Part shown: in pieces, positions 58,826-64,000 of the stretch | Layout of the letters: every line of letters begins with the position of its first letter | Numbering within the stretch: the first letter of the stretch is position 1 | Assembly: GCA_902769525.1 (NCBI GenBank) | Contig: CACXPG010000008.1 | Coordinates: 116,631-180,630 of the forward strand | Reading direction: 5' to 3' | Source of the DNA: an uncultured Bacteroidia bacterium | Lineage (GTDB): Bacteria > Bacteroidota > Bacteroidia > Bacteroidales > UBA932 | Length of the DNA: 64,000 nt | Translations under genes and position numbers: made by a program | The notes under the pieces: generated by a model | Seen by the model: only the letters and a program-made list of their open reading frames with translations | What the model was told of the DNA's origin: nothing | The model's database searches: none

Positions 58826-60625
58826 TTAGCGTCCGCCACCGCCGTGCCCTCCGCCGGAATGGCCTCCTCCGCCTCCGAACGAAGAGTGGCCTCCGCCTCC
58901 GCCTCTTGAGCCTCCTCCTCCGCTCCACACGGAGCTTGCGGAAGCGTTTCTTGCGGCAGCTATGCTGGAATTCTGGGCGGCGTGGTAAGTAGTGTAGGCC
59001 AGGTTGTTGACCGTGTTGTGGAAAGTGAATGCGTGGGCATCTACAGTCTGGGCTAACTTGCTCATCTGGAAGTATTCAGGACAAACCTGCCTGAACTGTT
59101 TCCTCACCTGGTCCGCGATGCCGAACAGGGCGGCAAAGACCAGATACTCGTCCCATAGCTGAACTTCCACCACTCCTCTTTCCTGGATGAGGGTGAATTC
59201 CTTAAGGAATTTTTTCAGGCCGAGCAGCCTGGAGATTTCAGTGTTGTCTTTGTACTTGCCTTTTTCCCTTAGTTTCAGAAGCTTGTTGGCATAAGAGCTG
59301 TGAGCCCTGAGCCAGACCTTCAGTTCTCTTGGCTGGAGAATCAGGTCCTTGCCGGAAGCGCTGAGGAAAACAAAATGCAGCAGGTCTTCCATCTCCTGGT
59401 CTCTCTGGCTGGTTTGGGCAGGGGCATCCATTTGAGTGTTTTCCCGCTTGCTGACCTTGAAGGCTTCTCTCCCGTTGTCTATTGTCAATGAAAGAGCGCC
59501 TTTCTGGAACAGGCGCAGTATGTAGGCGCCTATAGCATTGCTTATGTCTGTGGCATAGGAATTTGTGAGGGAATTCAGGGCCTTCTGCGATGCGAAGATG
59601 CTGTGGTTGAAAGGTATGTTTCTCCACCACGGACTGCCTGTTGTCTTCTCCAGATGGTGCTTGAGTTTCCATCTCCTGATCAGAATCCTGAGGTGTTTGA
59701 AAGTCAGCACATCAACGATGAAAGACAAGATATGGATAATCTTGTAGAGGCAGAAGAAGAAAAGGCCAATGAAAAGAAACATTATGCCGTTGCTGATCCT
59801 GCCGATGGTCTTCTCGTTTTTTATCCCGAAAAGGCTGCTGATGCCCTTTGCCGCATTGTCCATCCACTCAAAGCCAGCGGTTTCTTCTGTGTCTGTGAAG
59901 TCGCTGCCTTCCAGGGCCCTGTCCACCACGTCCTGGAAAGGGGTTTCCAGGCTGTCCTTAGGATGGATGATGCCTTTTTTCAGGGCCAGCATTATTATCA
60001 GGCTGTTTCTGAAGCCGTAGTTTTCGGTATGGGTGCGGAAAGCCCCGCCGGAGAATTCGGTCGGGCCGTCGTAGCCGAAGCCCCAGCCTCTGGCATTGGT
60101 GGTGTCAATCTGGACCGAGTCTACCGTCACGGAAAAGCTCACGCTGTCCGGCAGCGGATCCATCTCGTCGGTGAGGAAAAGATGGTTGAACCCGTCCGCC
60201 TCCTGGTAGCCCTTTACCAGGGAGCCGAGAGTGTAGGAAATGGTGTAGACTTTTCTCTTTTCGCCGTCAACTTTTCCGCCCAGGCCCCAGCAAAGCTCAC
60301 AGCTGCCGTAGCCCTTGTTCACTATTCCGCATTTGCCGGCCTTTTCAAGCCTGGAAGAGTTGATGTTCCAGCTGTCGAGCTTCTTGTACTGCAGGCCGGT
60401 TTCATCGCTGACGGAAAAATCTGAAATCTCAATGCCTCCCATATTGTCCATCACGATGTAGCCTTCGGTCAGGCTGTTGGTTATGAGCATAGTGCGTTTT
60501 TCCGTGACGGCCACGTCTCCGTTGTCTTTGACAACAGCGGAGATGTCTATGCTCTTAATCTTCAGCTGACCTGCCGCCACCAGCGGAAGCAGCAGCGCAA
60601 GGCAGACCGTGACGAACCTTTTCAT
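58826..60625 (-). CDS. DUF2207 membrane protein with Gly-rich tail
   Basis: 599 aa. Signal peptide ending VAAGQ, the extracytoplasmic DUF2207 beta-domain (SIDISAVVKDNGDVAVTEKRTM), spans near 279-305 and, after a cytoplasmic helical region, again near 480 (YLVFAALFGIADQV). The last 35 residues are almost pure Gly with Ser/His (GGGGHSGGGHGGGG), the standard DUF2207 tail. Such proteins are nearly always paired with LemA, as here (15 nt after lemA). Function unknown, linked to envelope stress or secretion in other phyla. Confidence 0.92.
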   Translation of the reverse strand: MKRFVTVCLALLLPLVAAGQLKIKSIDISAVVKDNGDVAVTEKRTMLITNSLTEGYIVMDNMGGIEISDFSVSDETGLQYKKLDSWNINSSRLEKAGKCGIVNKGYGSCELCWGLGGKVDGEKRKVYTISYTLGSLVKGYQEADGFNHLFLTDEMDPLPDSVSFSVTVDSVQIDTTNARGWGFGYDGPTEFSGGAFRTHTENYGFRNSLIIMLALKKGIIHPKDSLETPFQDVVDRALEGSDFTDTEETAGFEWMDNAAKGISSLFGIKNEKTIGRISNGIMFLFIGLFFFCLYKIIHILSFIVDVLTFKHLRILIRRWKLKHHLEKTTGSPWWRNIPFNHSIFASQKALNSLTNSYATDISNAIGAYILRLFQKGALSLTIDNGREAFKVSKRENTQMDAPAQTSQRDQEMEDLLHFVFLSASGKDLILQPRELKVWLRAHSSYANKLLKLREKGKYKDNTEISRLLGLKKFLKEFTLIQERGVVEVQLWDEYLVFAALFGIADQVRKQFRQVCPEYFQMSKLAQTVDAHAFTFHNTVNNLAYTTYHAAQNSSIAAARNASASSVWSGGGGSRGGGGGHSSFGGGGGHSGGGHGGGGR

Positions 60626-60640
60626 CAGCGACCGTCGGTG

Positions 60641-61198
60641 CTACTGTTTGCCTCCCCCGATGTCAGGGAAGTCTTTCTTGCTCTCGTCGGCCTGGAGATA
60701 CTCTCTCTTTCCGAAGTGGAGCAAACTTGCAACGAACGAGCTAGGCCACTGCCTTACCATCCGGTTCATCTTGGTGGCGCAGTCGTTGTAGACCATACGG
60801 CTGAGCCTCACGTTCTCCTCGTAGCCGCGGAGCGATGCCATCGTGTCTTTGTACACGTCGGCTGCCTGAAGCTGAGGATAGGCCTCGCTTACTGCGATCA
60901 GCCTTCCCAGCAACTGGCCGATAGCGGTCTGCTGGCTGTTGATGTCTTCTGCCGAGTTTATGTTTTGCATCCTCCTCTGGGCGATGGTCTCGATCATCGT
61001 GTCGTGCTCGTGCTTGGCATACTGCTCGGTGAGCTTGACCAGGGCCGTCACGGCATCCCATCTTGTGTTCAGCTGCACAGCAATCTGGCTAATTGCATTG
61101 TTGGCCTTCTCGTCCAGATCGACGAGGCTTCTCTGGGTGGAGTAGATATACAGCCCCACGATTACTAACATGGCCAGAATGATGATTCCGATAATCAT
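60641..61198 (-). CDS. lemA: LemA family protein
   Basis: 185 aa. One N-terminal anchor (residues 2-19, IIGIIILAMLVIVGLYIY), then the LemA helical bundle with LVDLDEKANNAISQIAVQLNTRWDAV (cited as EKANNAISQIAVQLNTRWDA), LVKLTEQYAKHEHDT and YPQLQAADVYKD. It precedes DUF2207 and follows the 5'-nucleotidase by 21 nt. Confidence 0.93.
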   Translation of the reverse strand: MIIGIIILAMLVIVGLYIYSTQRSLVDLDEKANNAISQIAVQLNTRWDAVTALVKLTEQYAKHEHDTMIETIAQRRMQNINSAEDINSQQTAIGQLLGRLIAVSEAYPQLQAADVYKDTMASLRGYEENVRLSRMVYNDCATKMNRMVRQWPSSFVASLLHFGKREYLQADESKKDFPDIGGGKQ

Positions 61199-61219
61199 TT
61201 TCTTGCGGTTTAAGGGTTT

Positions 61220-62671
61220 TTAAAAGTTTTCCTTGAGGCATTTGCGGCCCTGGTAAGAGACTTTCTGCATCTTCTGAAGATACTTCATCAGCACGTCTGC
61301 CGTTGTGATGTTAAGGTCTTCTCCCTGGTTGTCTCCAGGAAGGTCGCTGGTTATCATCGCGTATGAATTGGCAATCACCTTGTAGGTCTTCTTGAGGTTG
61401 AGCGGCTTGCCGTCAGGCCCGAACAGTTTCAGCTCCTTGATTCCGGAGCGGTTCTTGTCCGTGTAGGTGACTTCGCAGGACATTCCTGATGTGAACGGGA
61501 ATCCGTGGTCATCCACACTCTTGCAGGCGATGAGCATATCGTGGAGCTGGGCTCCGGTAACGTTCACTACTACGGCTGTGTTTCCGAACGGGTCGAGTCG
61601 CAGCACGTCGTTTACAGTGAAGTCTCCTGCAGGATGGTCCTCAAATCTCACTCCCCCGGCGTTGCAGTATGCTATGTCAGCCCCGCTGAAGTCTTTAAGA
61701 GCGTCGCACATCATGATTCCCAGTTCCTCGTAGCTGGAGAAAGGAGTTTCCGCCTGGGCAAGGACTCTCTTGAATTCAGGGTTGTCGCTGAAGAAATCCA
61801 CAAGAGCCTTTGCGGCCACGCTGGTCTTTGGATAGTTTGCAACGTCTATGTTGGTTGCGCTCTTGCCTGTAACCTTTCCGTTTTCCACTACAAGGACAGT
61901 GTGGGTGAGCCTCTTGAGCTTGTTCACGTTCTGGGTGATGAGAACTCCGTTGTGAATCTCTCCGCCGTCGATCTGGGTATGGGAGTGTCCGCCGATGATA
62001 AGGTCGAATTCAGGGAATTTCTTTGCAACTTCCACGTCCTCGTCATAACCGATGTGGGAGAGCAGTATGAACACGTCGCACTCGTTCCTGAGCCACAGAT
62101 ATCTTCTGATGGCTTCCTCGGCCTGGGAGAACTTCATTCCCTTGGCGTTGTTAGGATGGGTGGAAGGTATGCCGCCGAATTCGGCTTCCACAACTCCCAG
62201 TATGCAGATTTTCACTCCCTTGACATAGAAGAACTTGTAAGGCTCACACTGGATTCCCAGTTCCTGGTCAGGGAAAATGTTGGCGCACAGGTAAGGGAAG
62301 TTGGACTCGTTGATGTTCCTTGCCAGCCCTTCCTGCCCTGAGTCAAACTCGTGGTTTCCGAAAGTGGAGCAGGTGAAACCGATCTGGTTCATAAGGGCGA
62401 TCATAGGATAGGACCCGTCTGAATACATGTCGTTTACAGGATTTCCGGTGCGGTTGTCTCCTGCGCTGATAACCATCAGGGCCTTGTCCATCGCCCTGAG
62501 GCTGTCCACGATTGCCGCCATCTTTGGCATGTTCTCGATGGCTGCATGCACGTCATTTACAGACACTATGTTGATGTCCGTCTTGTATGAGGCTCTTACT
62601 CCGTTCTGGGCAAAGGCGATGTTTGCCCAGCCCATAATCGCGATAATCAGTATGGATAGGATTCTTTTCAT
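61220..62671 (-). CDS. Secreted 5'-nucleotidase/metallophosphatase (UshA-like)
   Basis: 483 aa; signal peptide ending AFAQ. Metallophosphoesterase landmarks: IVSVNDVHAAIE (in place of NDxHG), ISAGDNRTGNP (GDxxxG), FGNHEFDSG (GNHE/D), LLSHIGYDED and IIGGHSHTQI (GHxH). From about 320 the 5-nucleotidase C-terminal domain: FSGADIAYCNAGGVRFEDHPAGDFTVNDV (cited by YCNAGGVRF) and DPFGNTAVVVNVTGAQL. It dephosphorylates nucleotides in the periplasm to feed nucleoside uptake. Confidence 0.92.
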   Translation of the reverse strand: MKRILSILIIAIMGWANIAFAQNGVRASYKTDINIVSVNDVHAAIENMPKMAAIVDSLRAMDKALMVISAGDNRTGNPVNDMYSDGSYPMIALMNQIGFTCSTFGNHEFDSGQEGLARNINESNFPYLCANIFPDQELGIQCEPYKFFYVKGVKICILGVVEAEFGGIPSTHPNNAKGMKFSQAEEAIRRYLWLRNECDVFILLSHIGYDEDVEVAKKFPEFDLIIGGHSHTQIDGGEIHNGVLITQNVNKLKRLTHTVLVVENGKVTGKSATNIDVANYPKTSVAAKALVDFFSDNPEFKRVLAQAETPFSSYEELGIMMCDALKDFSGADIAYCNAGGVRFEDHPAGDFTVNDVLRLDPFGNTAVVVNVTGAQLHDMLIACKSVDDHGFPFTSGMSCEVTYTDKNRSGIKELKLFGPDGKPLNLKKTYKVIANSYAMITSDLPGDNQGEDLNITTADVLMKYLQKMQKVSYQGRKCLKENF

Positions 62672-62677
62672 CTTCTT

Positions 62678-62875
62678 CTAGATTTTGAAAGTTATGCTCT
62701 GTCCTTCTTTAAGAGGGGAATCGTCACCGATCTCGTGCCCTTTGCTGTCAAATACCTTGATGTTGTCAAGAGCAGACACGTCCATCTTGTTCTTGAGGAT
62801 ATACTTAAGTATGGCGTGCTTTGCGTTGGCGCCCTTGAATATCCTTACTTCTTCCTTGTTGACTTTTACTATCAT
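62678..62875 (-). CDS. Small conserved protein, 65 aa
   Basis: MIVKVNKEEVRIFKGANAK opens it; the pattern of short beta strands with VFDSKGHEIGDDSPLKEGQSI near the end resembles a ubiquitin/ThiS-like beta-grasp, but without the C-terminal Gly-Gly needed for sulfur transfer. It lies 6 nt before the 5'-nucleotidase and 11 nt after the TMEM43 gene, so it is cotranscribed. Function unknown. Confidence 0.7.
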   Translation of the reverse strand: MIVKVNKEEVRIFKGANAKHAILKYILKNKMDVSALDNIKVFDSKGHEIGDDSPLKEGQSITFKI

Positions 62876-62886
62876 AGCGTTAAGTT

Positions 62887-64000
62887 TTACTGGTTATTCT
62901 GCTGGTTGTTCATCTGGTCCTGCATCTTCTTGAATTCCTGGAACTGCTTCCACTGCTCGAATTCCTTCTGCTGCTCAGGTGTCATCTGCGGCTGCTCAGG
63001 CTGTGGATTCTGCTGAGGCTGAGATGGCTGCTGGTACTGTGGTATCTGGATTTCAGGAGCCTGCGGTGCCTGAGGTTCAGGAATGTCGGCCTTCGCTGCC
63101 TTCTTTTTCCTTGACCTCTTTACAAGCCAGAAAACGATCAGTCCGGCAACAACCAGAAGGGCTATTCCGAGCACAGGACGGTAGAATATCCAGGCCAGGG
63201 CAATAACTATCAGAGACCATACAATTCCAACCAATGCGCATACCAGGCCCAGACCGGTCTCCACGATGCCTCCGAGGAACGGCAGCACCTTCAGGAGCGT
63301 AGGAACTATGCTTACGATGCTTCTCAGTCCGGCTATGATCAATATAACTCCCAGGATTCTCAGCAGCCAGGTTATCATTGTGTTAGTGGCGTGCTCGCTG
63401 GAGAACATCTCTTCTGCGCTCTGCTCTCCCATATACAGGGCCTGGAACATTTTTCCGTTCTTGGCTTTCCACGATGCGAATGTGTCTCCCATCACCTTTG
63501 CCAGGATAGAAACCTTAGCTGGAAGTTCCTTGGTGAAGGTGATTTTCACGTCTCCAACCTCAGGCATCTGCGGGCTGCGTCCGATGTAAACCACGTTGCC
63601 GTCCACGTGCACATATTTGAGCTGGGGCTCTCCCGGCAGTGCCTTTACCGTATCGTTCAGATTAACGGTGGTCTTTTCCGCCAGACCGAGCCTGTTCCTT
63701 ACATCTATGCAGGCATTCTCGATCTGCTGCATCAGGTCGCTGCCCAGGGCAACTTCCATCGGTTCAGGCTTGTGGAATGAAGATATCTGGGTTTCGTTGA
63801 GCCTGTACGCTCCGAATGTCACGTTCTCAGCCTTGGTTTCAAGGTTTTCAAACTGTGAATACACGAAGTTTGTTCCCTGGTAGGCCGGATCCTTGAAGTT
63901 CGAGGAGTTGACAGGGGCAGATGTCCATTTTTTAGAATAAGTATAGGTGTGGATAGTTTCCTGAGCGCCTCCAATCTTGTCTTTCTTTTCTGTCTTCTCG
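62887..64000 (-). CDS. TMEM43-family membrane protein (N-terminus outside window)
   Basis: The reverse frame stays open to the window edge; about 371 residues are visible. An extracytoplasmic domain (YTYSKKWTSAPVNSSNF, PEPMEVALGSDL, YIGRSPQMPEVGDVKITF) is followed by membrane spans in the C-terminal half (TWLLRILGVILIIAGLRSI; VGIVWSLIVIALAWIFY; LVVAGLIVFWLV) and a Pro/Gln-rich cytoplasmic tail. This is the TMEM43/LUMA layout seen in many Bacteroidota. First gene visible of the envelope operon. Confidence 0.88.
   Translation of the reverse strand, partial: EKTEKKDKIGGAQETIHTYTYSKKWTSAPVNSSNFKDPAYQGTNFVYSQFENLETKAENVTFGAYRLNETQISSFHKPEPMEVALGSDLMQQIENACIDVRNRLGLAEKTTVNLNDTVKALPGEPQLKYVHVDGNVVYIGRSPQMPEVGDVKITFTKELPAKVSILAKVMGDTFASWKAKNGKMFQALYMGEQSAEEMFSSEHATNTMITWLLRILGVILIIAGLRSIVSIVPTLLKVLPFLGGIVETGLGLVCALVGIVWSLIVIALAWIFYRPVLGIALLVVAGLIVFWLVKRSRKKKAAKADIPEPQAPQAPEIQIPQYQQPSQPQQNPQPEQPQMTPEQQKEFEQWKQFQEFKKMQDQMNNQQNNQ

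Noticed and set aside
58826..58928. Arg-rich N-terminal extension (RRRR-type) on the lipoprotein gene at 58242
   Set aside because: It is the Gly-rich tail of the DUF2207 gene read in another frame; the lipoprotein has a good signal peptide starting at 58787.
1..64000. Mobile elements, phage genes, rRNA, CRISPR
   Set aside because: No transposase, integrase, terminal inverted repeats, rRNA or spaced repeats were seen on either strand.

Overview
The window is a contiguous piece of a Bacteroidales (Bacteroidota) chromosome. The evidence is two SusC-type TonB receptors (one with its SusD partner), FecI/FecR signalling, many short lipoproteins with a Cys right after the signal peptide, families largely confined to the phylum (DUF4491, DUF2752, BT-type alpha-2-macroglobulin), and upstream regions carrying the Bacteroidetes promoter form TTG/TTTG-N(17-23)-TAnnTTTG instead of sigma70 boxes. 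Base composition looks near 48-50% GC, which fits gut lineages around Rikenellaceae or related uncultured families; that placement is a guess.

Layout. 1-3014: 5'-complete but C-terminally cut SusC receptor (minus). 3216-7377: housekeeping operon engB-prs-nadE-(98 aa)-der (minus). 7470-11053: small lipoproteins and a formylglycine-enzyme-fold lipoprotein operon. 11128-15771: xseA-xseB-ribF, greA, a HIT hydrolase and a thioredoxin-fold lipoprotein without its cysteines (plus). 15740-21876 (minus): a peptide export locus made of a 50-aa peptide, a C39-peptidase ABC exporter (PCAT), two further double-glycine peptides, then TolC, a MacA/HlyD adaptor and tsaB. 22029-28731: cvpA, ileS, a histone-H1-like/DksA-like fusion, lspA, tRNA-Ser(TGA), a CD225 protein and a DUF2752 protein.

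28781-39824 (plus) is a nutrient-uptake locus: ECF sigma, FecR anti-sigma, SusC with an STN signalling domain, SusD, a surface lipoprotein, an M20 peptidase, a cyanophycinase-family S51 peptidase and a YfcC-type carrier. It has no glycan-active enzyme, so the imported substrate is more likely a polypeptide; an Asp/Arg polymer such as cyanophycin or an isopeptide-rich peptide is the most specific idea the genes allow.

39828-47588: LRR lipoprotein/GNAT/DUF4359-like operon (minus), a second ECF sigma operon with a Spy-like protein, a secreted protein, TonB, a PfpI/BPL_N-like lipoprotein, a VanX-type dipeptidase and a 112-aa HExxH protein. 47590-53412: a 1940-aa alpha-2-macroglobulin homologue without thioester. 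53575-53740: a cobalamin riboswitch with a good promoter, ahead of a PKD-like surface lipoprotein; then DUF4491 and another TonB-dependent receptor. 58242-64000 (minus): envelope operon TMEM43 (cut by the window end)-65 aa-5'-nucleotidase-LemA-DUF2207-lipoprotein.

Most promising for novelty: the three-peptide PCAT locus (its first peptide is only 50 aa and is followed by an attenuator-like stem-loop), the FecI/SusCD/cyanophycinase locus, the H1-like/DksA fusion, and several promoters placed so close to ATG that leaderless transcripts are expected. No insertion sequence, phage gene, CRISPR array or rRNA was seen.
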